64,000 bases of DNA from Shinisaurus crocodilurus (GCA_021292165.1 CM037878.1:253446968-253510967), one strand, 5' to 3'; counted from the first letter of the stretch, positions 1 to 11,926 are shown. The notes: a model not told the origin generated them from the letters alone. Program-made: numbers and translations.

Positions 1-1060
1 TGGGTATAAAGCTGGAGAGGGGGGGATGCCTTTGTCTTCATCTGGTTTTGTTTTGGCCTTTCCATGGTCTGTTTTTGACTTGCATAAAAAAATTATCTAC
101 CAGTATACAACTGATAAAGACCTAGGTTATATTGATTCAATTTACCATCATGGACAGAAAGAAAGGCATTTCAAACATCATGAGTGCTGGTCAGTGTCAG
201 AAATGCTCATCTTTCCAGTCAATAACGACTTATAATGCCATTCTAGAAATACTCCCAGACTTTGCCTGTTTTTTCCAGTTGGAGTGTCCGAATGGCTGAT
301 TCATACTTCCATTATATCACAATTATGCTTTTGTTTGGTATCCTTGTGTCTATTACAAGTCATTTGCAGATGGTCCAAAAGCCACAGAACAAACTGTACT
401 TCATACTAGTTCCAGCCATCACCATTTTATGTAATATGTCCCACTTACCACAAGGCACAGCAAGTTTCCCACAAACTTTTAATTTTTGACGTTCTTCATG
501 CGCTTGCTCCTTATTTATTTTAAGCACTGCAAAAGGATGTGTGTGTCTCTTGCCCCCTCTAAATCTAAATAACTCACACACTGATGGGTTCTAAATATAC
601 TATAAATGCAAAGAAGAAATTGGGCTTACTACACGCAGCTCAATAGGAATGGCTTAACACTACTCAAAAAGTTCTCCAAAAAGGAGAATTATGCACACTG
701 GCATAGGAGGGAAAACTTGCATTATTATAGTGCTTCCAGATACCAGTGAAAGTATAGCTTTACTGTGAACATTGAACTCAGTTTTAGTTAGCCCATTTTA
801 GCACAGAAGCATCAGAAACAGAAGCAGTATGACAATAAAAGTTATGAGAAGTTTAACAGAAAGCCAGCTTCTAAAAAGTAACACAGAGGTAATATAAATT
901 AATTACCATTTTACAGTAAGATTCATCTTCATGTGGGGAGAAGCTTGATGATGATAATGTGATTAGCAGTCACCTCCATGAAATGACCTTTGAATAAAAA
1001 GGTGTACCCATCTGAGATTTACACCTGGGCCAACATTCTGACTAGTCTGCTTGACTGTCT
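1..1060. other. unassigned AT-rich DNA
   Basis: No repeat family, conserved reading frame or RNA gene was recognised here. Short open frames (under 80 codons) lack recognisable motifs and overlap each other on both strands, as expected by chance in AT-rich DNA. Confidence 0.4.
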
Positions 1061-2105
1061 CCCCCGCTGGCTACTCAAGGTTGAGCAGATACCCAGAGCA
1101 GTGGCTTCACAGGTTGTGCCTCTTTAAGATCCTCTAGCATCTCTTCAGGGAATTAGGGAATTAGAGACGGCAATAAAGGCAAACATTTGCAGATTACTGT
1201 AATGTGCTTATGTGGGGCTACCCTTGGGCTTGGTCCAGAAGCTACGGCTGGTGCAGGAAGCAACAGTGAGGCTTCTATGAAGAACCTCTTTCCAAAAGCA
1301 ACTTACACCTTTGCTAAAATAATTGCACTGGCTGCCAGTAAGTAACTGGGCCACATTTAAAGTGTTATTGTTAACATATAAAGCCCTGAACAACTTGGAA
1401 CCAGCGTATCTTAGAGAGTTTCTCATCACTTATGTCCCTGTCCAATCTCTGCAGTCATCAGAGGGAGCACTTCTGAGGGTGCCACATGAATGATAATGCT
1501 CCCGAGGTGAACCTGACAAGCATTTGACAAGCCAGTCACTGACAAACCAGTGTAGTGTAGTGGTGAGAGTGTTGGACTGGGACTCGGGAGATCCGGGTTC
1601 TAGTCCCCGCTCGGCCATGAAACTCACTGGGTGACTTTGGGCCAGTCACTGACGCTCAGCCTAACCTACCTCACTCACAGGGTTGTTGTGAGAATAAAAT
1701 GAAGAGGAGGAGGAGGATTATGTAAGCCGCCTTGGGTTCCTTGCAGGAAAAAAGGCGGGTTATAAATATAATAAATAAATAAATAAATAAATAAATAAAT
1801 TTCAGTAGAGCATAATTAGTGTTGCAGTACCAACCCTCTGGAATGGTTTACCAACTGACATTAGACAGGCCCCCACAGGTCTGATGTTTAGATGCCTTCT
1901 TAAACCTCATCTCTTCACACAGATTTTCCCTAAAGTGTGACCCAGCCAGCTACGGTTTGTAGCACACAGTAGAGTGTGTAGTTTTATTGGTGATTACCTT
2001 GCATTGTGCTGTTTTTATGGTTACATTTATTGTTGTTTTGATGCCATTATATTTTATGTCCACTGCTTTGATACCTCTGTGGAAAGTGGTATATAAATTT
2101 GAGTA
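1061..2105 (+). mobile_element. L2-like LINE 3' end, split by a SINE
   Basis: The plus strand reads in broken frames as the C-terminal part of an L2-type reverse transcriptase. It has the WGYPWAWSRSYG-like stretch (consensus LGLPLGLVQKL), then a region matching 'LHWLPVSYWAKFKV', then 'YKALNNLEPAYLREFL'. After a SINE at 1547-1800 it resumes with 'TLWNGLPTDIRQAP', the usual WN-LP motif, and a 3' end near 2105. Stops and frameshifts mark it as dead. Confidence 0.7.
1547..1800 (+). mobile_element. tRNA-derived MIR/CORE-like SINE, copy 1
   Basis: It starts with a tRNA-like head (GTGTAGTGGTGAGAGTG, A-box region; GGGTTCTAGTCCC, B box). A core follows with ACCTACCTCACTCACAGGG and GTTGTTGTGAGAATAAAATG, recognisably related to the mammalian MIR core. 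The tail is AAGCCGCCTTGGGTTCC...GGCGGGTTATAAATA followed by (AAAT)n. It sits inside an L2 3' end. Two other copies lie at 18990-19247 and 19654-19900. Confidence 0.8.
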
Positions 2106-2450
2106 TACTCAGAGCAGAGGCTCCACAGGTTGTGCCTCTTTAAGATCCCCTAGCATCTCTTCATGGGATTAGGACATCAGACTGCGCAGTCAAGGCAAAC
2201 ATGTGGAGATTACTGTAATCCACTCCATGTGGGGCTACCCTTGGGCTTGGTCCAGAAGCTACGGCTGGTGCAGAATGCAACGGTGAGGCTGCTAACTGGG
2301 GCCTCTTTCTAAAAACAAGTTACACCCTTGCTAAAAGAACTGCAGTGGCTGCCAATAAGTTACTGGGCCAAGTTTAAGGTGTTGTTGTTAACATATAAAG
2401 CCCTAAACAAGCCCTCTGTGGAAAGCAGTATATACATTTGAGTAATAGAT
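2106..2450 (+). mobile_element. second L2-like fragment in tandem
   Basis: It repeats the start of the upstream L2 copy (CACAGGTTGTGCCTCTTTAAGATC, then the same RT C-terminal region). At about 2410 it jumps to the 3' tail (CCTCTGTGGAAAGCAGTATATA), so the middle is deleted. The first copy's 3' end is fused directly to the second copy's start. Confidence 0.6.
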
Positions 2451-2560
2451 AAATAAACAAACTCACTGGCCCAGTAACTTTATCTCTAGGATACCTGCTG
2501 TAGGAGCAACATTCTCAGAACTGCTCCCAGTGCTATGGTTGCATAATCTTATGTCCTTAA

Positions 2561-2691
2561 GGCACAATCCTATGCATGTTTAGACAGAATAAAGGACCAA
2601 CTGCCAGCATTCCCCAGCCAGCATGGCTGGGTGGGGAATGCTGGGAGTTGTACGACCTTTTTTTTGCCTAAACATGCAAAGGATTGCGCCC
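2561..2691. mobile_element. palindromic MITE, about 130 bp
   Basis: The ends are inverted (GCACAATCCTATGCATGTTTAG against CTAAACATGCAAAGGATTGCGC). The arms run almost to the centre through CCAGCATTCCCCA/TGGGGAATGCTGG, so the whole unit can fold into one hairpin. This is typical of non-autonomous DNA transposons. The open frames on both strands here are palindrome artefacts. Confidence 0.65.
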
Positions 2692-3106
2692 CTAATGTCT
2701 TAGGGTCAGGATCACCTTCTTTCACATATACCGACCCAAACCCTGAGATCCTCAGCAGAACCACTCCTCTGTGTGCCCCTGCAAATTGTGGCACCCACTT
2801 ATGGAAAGCCCTCTCCAGAGAGGCTTGACTGATGCATTATTGGTGTCAAGTGAATACTTTCTTATTGTGATCTTATTGTTCTGAACCACTTCTTATGTCT
2901 TGCACATTTTTAGTTCTCTGCTTTTAACCCTCTCTCTGCATCTGATTACTTTATATCTGTGTTGCTGCATTTCATTAATAAAAGTTCTGGCCTTATTTAA
3001 CACAAAGCTGCCTTCCTGTGTTGTCCTTCCAAGGATGGGGGCAAAGTTATACAGAATATAAAAAAAAGTGTTAGAAACCCTTACGCCTAAATGATAAAAG
3101 AGCTGT

Positions 3107-3504
3107 GGGCAAAGTGATCCTATGGCCCCTAGACAGCCATAGCTGTGCAAAAGAGCTCTGACCTCGGAGCAGGGGATCTGTGCTTGGATCACCTTCCCCC
3201 CCCCCCCCGCGCAGCGGGTGCAGAAAGAACCATGTCGACTGCGTCTCCAAGGTTGTAAGAGTGACCTTGGAGAAGGGATGAGGAGGGCATTCTAGGGGGC
3301 GGTGAGGGGAGGAGACCGGGTCCGCCAGGATACAACATATCCTGGCAGCATGCCAGCCTCTTCCCCTCCCTGTCCAAAGTGCCACAGCTAGATGGCTGAA
3401 ATTGGCTATCTAGCTGATTTTCAGGGCAGGAAGAGTGCAGAGGTTATAGGATGCCCATAATCCTCTGAGTTTGGAGGCTTATGGGAGGCCATTGGATTGC
3501 ACCC
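3107..3504 (-). mobile_element. GC-rich MITE family with GGATTGCACCC end, copy 1
   Basis: On the minus strand it begins GGGTGCAATCCAATGG and ends GGGGCCATAGGATCAC, giving inverted ends. The inside is GC-rich and shares blocks with the copies at 10852-11324, 24625-25044 and 31572-31999, for example the TCTAGATGGC/CAATTTC pair and the run of cytosines before 'CTCCAAGG'. It codes for nothing, although its base composition leaves open frames of about 100 codons. Confidence 0.6.
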
Positions 3505-3886
3505 AAGGTCTTTTAATGGTATATACAGCTGGATCCAGAGCTGACCCTCCATGAACAGAAGGGCTCCTTATATTGGCAGAGGAAACCAGGTTCCAGTGAA
3601 GCCTCCCCGCTGGAGGAAGGGGGCAGGGCAGCGATTTTCACAGATTCTTCCTTCTGCTTGCAGTCCCCAGTGCCACCTCACACACTCTTCTGGAAGGTTC
3701 CCTCTATCCTCTAGAACAGATTTTCAGGGCCATAGGGGGCTGGGGCGGGGAGAGGAGGGAATCATTAAAAATCACATCCCCACCCCAGTCCATGAGATTA
3801 TTCAGTTCACAGAGTTCCTCTCCATGCAACTTGGCGAACTACGCTGGGATGATAAGATGAAGAGCAGTATGTAAATATTTTAAATA

Positions 3887-4149
3887 CAGTAATACATTGG
3901 ATTGCAAGCATAATTCATTCCGGAACTGTGCTTGTAATCCAAAACACTCTTATATCAAAGCAAGTCTCTGGCGGGCATGAGCGGGGCAGATTTTGGCCTG
4001 CTAAGCCCGCTCGAGGCGAGCGGTTACATTCCTACACTACTTGTATTGCAAGGACGTCGCTTGTTTATCAAGTCAAAATTTATTTTAAAAAATTGCTTGT
4101 CTTGCAAAACGCTCTCAGACCAAGTTACTTGCAATCCAAGGTATTACTG
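3887..4149 (+). mobile_element. Tigger/mariner-like MITE, copy 1
   Basis: Flanked by TA on both sides. The ends are inverted (CAGTAATACATTGGATTGC and GCAATCCAAGGTATTACTG). The interior carries the shared blocks CATAATTCATTCCGGAAC, CTTATATCAAAGC and CTTGTCTTGCAAAACGCTCT. TA duplication and CAGT ends suggest the Tc1-mariner/pogo-Tigger group; there is no transposase gene. Other copies: 30011-31377, 55570-55819, 59886-60117 and 60559-60808. Confidence 0.75.
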
Positions 4150-4151
4150 TA

Positions 4152-4959
4152 CGTTAAATGAATAAATCCAACCCATTATCTTGAAATGGGTTCCTGAACC
4201 CAAGGACAATCCTAAATATGCATACAGGGATTAACTAAACTGGTTGTTGAATAAATTCATATAGGCGTTCTTCAATTCCTTCAGATGGTCAGTAGGTTAT
4301 TTATAAAGGCAAGAACGGAAGTGGGTGAATAGAAGACTATAGCTTCATGAATGAATACATCCACTAGTAAATTATGAAGGGTGAAACTTATTCAGATTAA
4401 CACATAGCAAAATGTGAGCATGGAAGCATGTACATGTTAGATTTCATAGTTTTTTTTATGAATAGACAGTTACTTGGAGCAATACAACTCATGGAACTAT
4501 AAAAATGCAGGAAAAGACATACATGCTTATGTGTGGCTTTAAAAAACGATATTCTGTGTTAATAGTGAAATGTAAAGCTTAACATAACTCCTACGAATCT
4601 CCCAATTTTACACCAAACTGCTTCCTAATTCCCTTGGAAACCAGAAGGCATAACATTATAGTAAACAGCTCCTTAATTTAAAACGGCAGAAAAAATTACT
4701 CATTCATACACTTGCAAAGGTCTTTGTACATTTACAAAGCCCGTGACTCAGGCATTTGAATGCATTTTTTGTAACAATCACATCTGGTAGAGCTCCAGCT
4801 GAGAATCCCCCTCCTCCTGCTACCGACTTTCAGTGCTAAGGCCATAAGAGGAAGAGGAAGCAGCAACCATTCCATTATGATTAGATCCAGCACATGACCT
4901 GCTGAACTTTGTAACGAAGAACCTAGTGCCCACTGCCCACGTTTGCTTTTTTCTCCTCC
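4152..4959. other. unassigned
   Basis: AT-rich DNA with no recognised repeat. The longest frame (minus, about 4732-4977) has no motif. Confidence 0.35.
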
Positions 4960-5110
4960 CTCCCCAACCCTTTTCATTTTGTGGCATGCCTTTTAGATTG
5001 TAAGCCTGTCAGCAGCAATTCTCTTATTTTTTTTATCTTTGTAAGCTGCTCGGGATACCTTTTTGCTGAAGGGTAAGGTAAAAAGGCTTTAAATATATAA
5101 ATAATAAATA
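4960..5110 (+). mobile_element. LINE/SINE 3' tail fragment
   Basis: GTAAGCTGCTCGGGATACC, then TTTTTGCTGAAGGGTAAGGTAAA and TAAATATATAAATAATAAATA, is the typical closing hairpin and A-rich repeat of a retroposon 3' end. The parent family was not assigned. Confidence 0.5.
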
Positions 5111-6599
5111 TTACAATCCATGTTTTTCCCTGTGTCTTTGATTGTCAGGATTGTCAGAATTTCAGTGAAGAGCTGCAGCTTAAGAGAGCAATTATTTGCT
5201 GAGTGATATTCAATTTATGTGGCCCACAAACTCCTGAGAAAATAGTCTTGCCTGATATGCCCCCCCCCAACCCAGACACACCACAGAGTTTAGAAGAATG
5301 CTGAAAAGATACTATATAAAGGAAGGGAAGGAAGCAGAAAGGTCCACCAGACAAATGTTCTGCTGGACAACATCTACTTTATTGAAGATGGATCCTATGG
5401 TTCCAAGGTAAACTGAAAATGGATTGTCCCAGAAGCTGCTATGAATCTTGAGCAGAAACAAAAGAGAATTTCATGAGGCCAGCAGCCACTCAGTAGGGTT
5501 GTGAGCAGAAAAACATTAGGAATTAAGAAGCGACAAGCCTGGATTCTCACAAGTACTGTTTTACTTGATCTGGCTTTCACACACCACTAACCTATTTGTA
5601 CTAGTTTATGCTTTTCTATTAAATACAGACTGGGTTTGAATTTCATTTGGCTGTCTAATTGACATGCTTGTTTAAAAGTGTTCTCATTTCAAGATGTGGC
5701 CAGGTGACCGGCCAGATGTGCAATTAACAAATATAATAATAAATAAAGATCTAGACTGACACAGATTCCTATGATGATACTTCACATCTTCAACATTACA
5801 GCCTAAGAAAAGTTATAGACTGTGTGTGAGCTAGCGCAGGAGAATGTTGCTACTTAGTAGTGAATGGATACTCCCAAAGTTGCCTGCTTAACAAGTTCAG
5901 GAGATCTCAGGTGAATTCTAGCTTTGTGGCCTGTTTGCATTCAGGTGAGAGGTGTATAGTTGGGAATTTACATGTTCTCAATGGCACTGGAGCAATATTC
6001 ATTAGTACCAATATAATCAAGACATGACAGTGTTCCCCTATGGCATCCATTCTCACTAAACTGCAAAAATAAACTTATGTGTGAGGATATTTTTACATTC
6101 TATGGTTATTGAAAACTGATATGCTTCTTATAAAGTAGCAATTCATGGATATGACTAATTTAATCCATATTGAATCAGTTATTAAAAATGAGAATTTGTC
6201 AGGCAAACACCCTTTATAACTACGTGGAATAAATATTCAAATTGATGTACACGTACCATGAAAAATCCAGCTTTTACGTAATGTGGGACTGAGGGAATAA
6301 GAACCAACGAATTAGGCACACACTTTGAAGAAGGTATAAATTAAATCTGTGGAGGCAGCACTACACAGCTAGATTAGCACTCAGCAGTGATAGGAAGAGT
6401 GGGCCTAGCTTCACAGCTGAATGTGAACATTTGTGTCCAAAGAAATCCTGTGGGGAAAGGTACTATTCTTCTTGATAAATTAAACACTGGTTTCAGAAAT
6501 ACTATATTTGGCAAACACATTCTAGGCATAGCTTTAATTGTTTCGTAGAACTCAAAGGGACAGGGTTGGGCAGCTAACAGTGTTTAAATAACAACATTC
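5111..6599. other. unassigned
   Basis: No repeat, exon or RNA gene recognised. AT-rich, with only short random frames. Confidence 0.35.
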
Positions 6600-7075
6600 T
6601 ATGCTTGAGGTAATAATACTGACTAGCCGAGCCAGATGAACTTCCCCAAATATACAAGGGAGCCGCTGGTCTATGTTCTGTCTCTTAAGAAGTGAGAACT
6701 GTAAGGCATGGAACTGGGCCTTCTCTGTAGTGGCACCCACTTTGTGGAATACACTACCAACAGAGGGAGATCAGGCTGTTTCTCTGCTGGCTTTTCAGCA
6801 CGTAGCCAACCCATGGCTTTTTCAGAAGATGTTTTATACTGGCTAATAATTGTTGGAACTGGTTTTTCTTCTGCCTAGGACTTATGTTGACATCTTTTTG
6901 GCTGTGTTTTAATTAGGCTGTGTTTGTTTTGATATCTGTTTTAAACCATGGTGTTTGGTTTTAAAGTGTTTTTATTGCATCATCATCATCATCATCATCG
7001 CTGTACACTGCTTTGGGGGGCATCCCAATAGCAGAGAACGCAATATATTAATTTGAAATAAAAATAAAATAGAAA
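6600..7075 (+). mobile_element. L2-like LINE 3' end
   Basis: Broken frames keep the order of an L2 RT C-terminus: 'PQIYKGAAGLCSVS', then 'GTGPSL*WHPLCGIHYQQ' (consensus PTLWN-LP), then 'LFRQ'-like text. A long 3' UTR follows with a (CAT)7 run at about 6979-6999 and a closing segment GCTGTACACTGCTTTGGGG...GAAATAAAAATAAAAT. Confidence 0.55.
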
Positions 7076-7904
7076 TAGTTTACCAGCACTGTAGCTAAGC
7101 AACTGGATCCTTGCAGAGAAAGGACATCTAGATAATGACAGAGAAAGCCAGTCTAGATCAGTCTGTGATCCTACCATTAGTGGAACAAGCTGGAAATAAA
7201 ATAAAAGCTCATTTTCCACCTTGAAAAGCCTCTATGTCAGAGCTGACTCAGCTCCATAAAAGCAGAACTGGACATATCTTAGCAGCATTTATATAAGACT
7301 ATCAGCAATTTAAGTAAGTTATTTCTGACCAAATAATCTTCCTGGGTGAGTACTGCTATAACATGTAATCATAGTTTAGAGGTCAGGACCAGGCTGTGGA
7401 ATCAACTGCTCCCCTATCATTTGTGAATTCCCCCTTCCTCCAGTTTGAATTACACATGACTATTGCTACTCTTACTTAAGGATGCTGATCATGTTCAGAA
7501 TCTGAATCCCTGACTAGGGTTGCATGATTGTACGTATATGCACTCCCTGTCCCTCCACCGCAAATTTAGGCAGAAGCTAGCAGCACTATCCTGGCATTGG
7601 GGTGGGGGGAATCTGCTCTAGGTTTGGTCCTGGATTTGCCCTTGTGTTGTCAGAGGTTGCCTGTACACATCTGCAGGATACTAAATTATGGCTTGGGAAA
7701 GGAATGCTGCAAAAGAGAAATAAATTTCAGCGGCCGAATTAGGATGTTTGGTTGGCTCACAGATGAATCACTATAGCAAGCCATTTACCTAGAGATGGGG
7801 TGGGGGGTTGTCAGCTGCCTTGGGTGCTGTGTGCAGAATGGCAGGATATACATTTAATCAATAAATAACTAAATTCAGGCGCAACACAAAACCATGTTTT
7901 AGCA
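7076..7904. other. mostly unassigned; retroposon tail at 7790-7870
   Basis: At 7790-7870, AGCTGCCTTGGGTGCTGTG...GCAGGATATACATTTAATCAATAAATAA is the 3' tail of a LINE or SINE on the plus strand. Nothing was recognised in the rest. Confidence 0.4.
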
Positions 7905-8098
7905 CCATTTGAAGGATAGGGCTATCAATGGCTACTAGTAACAATGGTTATATACCTCTGCTTACCAGTTCCTGGGGAACACAAGTGGGAGGGTGCTACT
8001 ACACTCATGTCCTACTTGTGGGCTTCTGACAGGCAGCTGGTTGGCCACTGTGTGAACACTGATCCTGCATGGCTGTTATTGTTCTTACGTTCTTAATG
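7905..8098 (+). mobile_element. CR1 3'-UTR fragment
   Basis: It has the squamate-type CR1 tail order: GGCTACTAGTAACAATGG, CAGTTCCTGGGGAACAC, CAGCTGGTTGGCCACTGTG, GATCCTGCATGGCTG, ending in the repeated GTTCTTAC/GTTCTTA. The same order recurs at 16560-16752, 35165-35370 and 54213-54401. Confidence 0.65.
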
Positions 8099-8305
8099 AG
8101 CAGCAGCAAACCTCAGACACCTAAACTCTCTTCTCCAGATCCCCCTTCCTCCTTCTCCTTGTGCAGTGCAATTTCCTACAGGATTTCTAGTCTACTAGTG
8201 CTACTGCTCATTTTTCAGGGGTTGTAATGTGGTTCTAACTGGATTATTATTTTTTATGTTGTATGATGATTAACATTGCATTTTATGAAACCTTCTACGT
8301 CATCT

Positions 8306-8466
8306 TACTGCTCACGCTGGCTCAGGTTGCCTGAGTGTGGAAAGCTAAGCAGGGTCAGGTCTGGTTATTACTTGGATGAGAGACCCCCTTCTCTAGTTTC
8401 CTGCATTGAGCAGGGGGTTGGACTCGATGGCCTTGTAGCCCCCTTCCAGCTCTATGATCTATGAAT
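8306..8466 (+). mobile_element. 5S rRNA-derived SINE with CR1-like tail, copy 1
   Basis: The head matches the internal promoter half of vertebrate 5S rRNA: GAAAGCTAAGCAGGGTC (A box), CTGG (intermediate element) and TTATTACTTGGATGAGAGACC (C box). A CR1-like 3' end follows: TTTCCTGCATTGAGCAGGGGG, TTGGACTCGATGGCCTTG, CTCTATGATCTATGA. 5S-headed SINEs with CR1-type tails are known (zebrafish SINE3). RNA polymerase III transcription is plausible from the intact boxes but not shown. The second copy is at 55057-55233. Confidence 0.8.
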
Positions 8467-8469
8467 CCT

Positions 8470-9973
8470 GAAGGGGCAAGTGTGCCCTAAAAGGCAGGTA
8501 TATATATCAGGCAATAACATAAATAAGCAAATAGTTTCTCTGCAAACTATGCTTTACCACGGCACATGCAGAAAATAATGGTTTACAGGAAAACTATGGT
8601 ATGTGCAAACTAAAGTTTGCTATGTTGGCATGCAGTAGCAAACCATAGTCTGCTGAGAAACTGGAAACCCTTCAGGAAATCACAGTGTGCAATGGGAGGA
8701 GCTAAGGGGAGAGTGAGGAGAAAGAGCTTGCAATGAGACCTAATGCTGCTTTTTCACATAACACTGAATCATTCAACACATGAATGAAGAAGCCAATGTG
8801 TGCAGAGTCAGCCAGCCCACCACATCAAATAGATGAAGATATCCTAGACCATATGACCAGTTCTGAACATCTGTTTTGGTAGTCCAATGTATTACAGAAC
8901 CAGGAATCAGACTGCAAATTAAATGGTAAAATGTAACTTACACAGAACTGTTTACACTATCATAATAATTTTTGGTTTTCAGTGCCACAGTTTACCCAGG
9001 TATTTCATTCCTTTTGTTACTTTAAATGTGTGTATGTGTTTTAACATTTTCAAAGCATAGTTGCCTGTTTTGTAGATTGTGTTTTAAGAATGAATTTCTG
9101 AGTTTAAAACTGGTTTCCTGTTGTGATTTTTATTGCTGTTTTATCTACAATTGTACTCCTCTTCAGATGCCACTTTGGCAAAGAATGCTATATATAAATT
9201 TAAAAGAAATAGATGTTGCTAAGTGGAATTAATAGAACTAAAAAGAAATTGCTGACTGCAAGCAATTCTTAACTGAGAGCTACATGAAAATACAATATTT
9301 TTATTTGCTTAGGTGGTTCCCCCATTAAACTATATCTATGCTTAGTTAAACACTGTAAGCAATCAGACAGTAGAGCAGACACTGTCCTCAGGTAACCTCA
9401 TACAGCTGCCTTTAGTGAAAAATACTGTCTCTTCTCAGACTTGCTTACACTTTGAAGTGCTTAGTTCTCTCACATTCTTCCCCTTAGGAATGACAATAAT
9501 GCAAAGCAGTCCCTTTCCTTTCTGTATGGCTGGGTGAGGAAATGTCAATGCAGCACAATGTTTTACCAGCAGTGCTGAACTTGGCTTCACTATTAAATAT
9601 ATATCTTTTTGTAAGGTGCCAAATCTAAAGGTTCAGTTTTCTTAAAAAGAAAAGAAGAGAAGTATGAACACCTGGTTCCTCTTAAATATGTTCTGGAATT
9701 TGCTCATTTTAAAAATTCAAATATATTGCTAAGCAGATCTGGAAAAAATATGTTTATTTTTTCAACATGCACTCTATGAGTACATTTGGGAAGAAAATGG
9801 ATGTCTGAGAACAGTGATTTTTGAAACACCCGCTTTAAAGAACAGTTTCCACACTGCCTTTTCTGCTAAGAAACTCATAAGTATCTGCCACAGAACTCCT
9901 GTAAATTGCAGGCTGTTTTAGGATGCACACCCAGGGTTAAACTACACGTTACTTTTAAGATGTAGCTAGCAGC
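8470..9973. other. unassigned
   Basis: A weak palindromic patch at 8555-8655 (AAACTATG/CATAG with GGCATGC) may be an old MITE. Otherwise nothing was recognised. Confidence 0.35.
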
Positions 9974-10170
9974 TCATAGGAACATAGCAACCTGCCTTAT
10001 TCTAAATCCGACCATTGGCCCATCTAGCCCAGTACTGTTGACACTGACAAGCAGCAACTCTCCAGGGTTTCAGGCAGCAGTCTTTCCTAGCCCTACCTGG
10101 AGATGCTGGGGACTGAACCTGGGACCTTCTGCATGCAAGGCAGGTGCTCTACCACTGAGCCACAGCCCAC
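9974..10170 (-). mobile_element. tRNA-derived SINE, second family, copy 1
   Basis: The minus strand starts GGCTGTGGCTCAGTGGTAG, an A-box tRNA head, and has GGTTCAGTCCC as the B box. The body reads ATCTCCAGGTAGGGCTAGG, CTGCCTGAAACCCTGGAG, ACTGGGCTAGATGGGCC, and it ends near GCAGGTTGCTATGTTCCTATG, an LINE-like tail. More diverged copies lie at 32142-32320 and 46893-47080. Confidence 0.8.
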
Positions 10171-10192
10171 ACAGCTTGGCTGTTCTTTGTTT

Positions 10193-10461
10193 CTACTCAA
10201 AAGTGAGTGTGGGCCCCTTGATCCAGATTGGGGGTCTAGGTAGAGGGGTTTAACGCTTTGTCCCCTGCTGTGGTTCCAATACAGACTGGATTCCCATGCC
10301 TGCAATTTGCACATGAAAAAGGCTCCCTTGAAGCAAATGGAGGCTTTTTCATATGAAAATTGCAAACAGAAACATGGGAGTGGGTGGATTAAAACATCCT
10401 CACCCACACCCGCTAGGGTCAAAATCTGGATTGCAGAGCCCACACTTACTTTTGAGTAAGG
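10193..10461. mobile_element. palindromic MITE
   Basis: Terminal inverted repeats CTACTCAAAAGTGAGTGTGG and CCACACTTACTTTTGAGTAAG bound a 269-bp unit. A second, internal palindrome (TTGCACATGAAAAAGGCTCC against GGAGGCTTTTTCATATG) lies inside. It abuts the SINE at 9974-10170. The 139-codon minus-strand frame here runs across SINE and MITE and is not a gene. Confidence 0.65.
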
Positions 10462-10531
10462 AAGAAAAAAACCAACATATCCACTAGCAAGCAGCTTAGC
10501 CACCAGGGCCATAGTTGGCCATCCTTTATAG

Positions 10532-10600
10532 CAGTGTTCTCCAACCTTGGGTCCCCAGATGTTCTTAGCCTACAACTCCCAGCATGCCCCAGCATGTTTA
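10532..10600 (+). mobile_element. half copy of hAT-like MITE (CCAACCTTGG family)
   Basis: CAGTGTTCTCCAACCTTGGG, CCCCAGATGTTCTTAGCC and TACAACTCCCAGCATGCCCC match one arm of the palindromic family seen whole at 22193-22320 and 24317-24450. Confidence 0.55.
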
Positions 10601-10851
10601 GACTGCCACATTCCAAGGTACAGCTTCAAAGAAATCAATGGAGTCAGTGATATTTCCAGATATCCAACAAAAGAAACCTAGAATATTTTTTTGGAACCCC
10701 CTGGCATCTGTTTGTTTTTAGGACTACCATCCTCACCTACCTGAAAGTATGCCCCATTGAATTCAATGCAAATTACCTCTGAGTAGACATGTATAGGATT
10801 ACACTGTTCATGTCCTATGATCTCTTAGCATCAGAAGCAAACGGACTAAAA

Positions 10852-11324
10852 GTGCATCCTATCACCCGCCCCTCGATGCACGTAAGCCTCCGAACTTAGA
10901 GGCTTGTGTGCATCCAGTGCAGGGAGTGAGGTGTAGCGATGGCAGCAGAAGTGGTAGGGAGCCTCACTGCTGCCGCACCTTGCGCCCTGCATTTCATCTA
11001 GTCATCTGTTTTCGGCTGTCTAGATGAAGCTCTTCAGAGGGGGAGGGAAGGAGGCTGGGATGCTGTTTGGATATGGTGTAAGCCATCAGCACCAGCCTCC
11101 TCCCCTCCCCGCCCTGCCCAGCACGCCCTTTTTTTTCCTCTCCAAGGCCAATTTCCAACCTCGGGGAGGCAGTTGGCGCAGTTCTTTCCATGCCAGCTGC
11201 AAGCGGGGTGGGTCAGGGGCTCGGTGTTCGAAGTCTTAGCTCTGAGCTCTCAGGATCTCGGATCTGGGTCTCCAACTAATCCTATGGCCACCAGGCAAGG
11301 TTGGGAGGCCATAGGATTGCACCC
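10852..11324 (+). mobile_element. GC-rich MITE family with GGATTGCACCC end, copy 2
   Basis: It starts AGTGCATCCTATCACC and closes GGAGGCCATAGGATTGCACCC. It shares blocks with the other three copies (TTCGGCTGTCTAGATG, CCAACTAATCCTATGGCC). GC-rich, non-coding. Confidence 0.6.
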
Positions 11325-11926
11325 AAAGAAAAGTTTTTCCCCTTCAGTTAAATTCTTTTCCCCCCCCATTTAGAATCCTTCTTACTTATAATGAATGGTT
11401 TCTTTAAACAAATAAAACCAAATAAACAACTTCCCTAACTAACCCTTTACCGTTTTAATCACCCCTCCATATTCACGCTGTACTCCAGCTACCAGCCAAG
11501 AAAGACTGTTCTATGCATCTGATGTAGCAGACAGTACTCCACAAAAGCTTGTGCCATAATAAATGTATTAGTTTTTAAAGTGCTGCAAGATGTTTCTCCA
11601 TGAAGTCACAGAAAATAAAAGAGGTGGCTGTTGTTTTCGTCAGGACCACCTTAGCATCTTTTTAAATAAAAAAATCCACACTGAACTAGGCTGCATCTTG
11701 GGTTCGCAGAACTGAGCACATCAAGTGGGTGGTGTCTGGAGCACTACCATTGGGTGGGAGAGGGGACAATTGCCAGTGATTTGTATATTTTTAAAACCAG
11801 AAAATGTTCCTATTTGAAAAACAAATTTGTTTTAAATAGAAGCTGCCATGTCATAATCTTAACAGCCTGGTTTGTCTTCTTTTTTTTTTTAACCAATGGA
11901 ATGAAGAGAAAACATCTCAAGATGAT

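Noticed and set aside
8331..8395. A real 5S rRNA gene
   Set aside because: Only the promoter half matches and it runs straight into a CR1-like tail; a SINE.
10090..10170. A real tRNA gene on the minus strand
   Set aside because: The A and B boxes are present, but the sequence cannot fold as a full tRNA and continues into a SINE body.
10093..10512. 139-codon minus frame
   Set aside because: It runs across a tRNA-derived SINE and a MITE.
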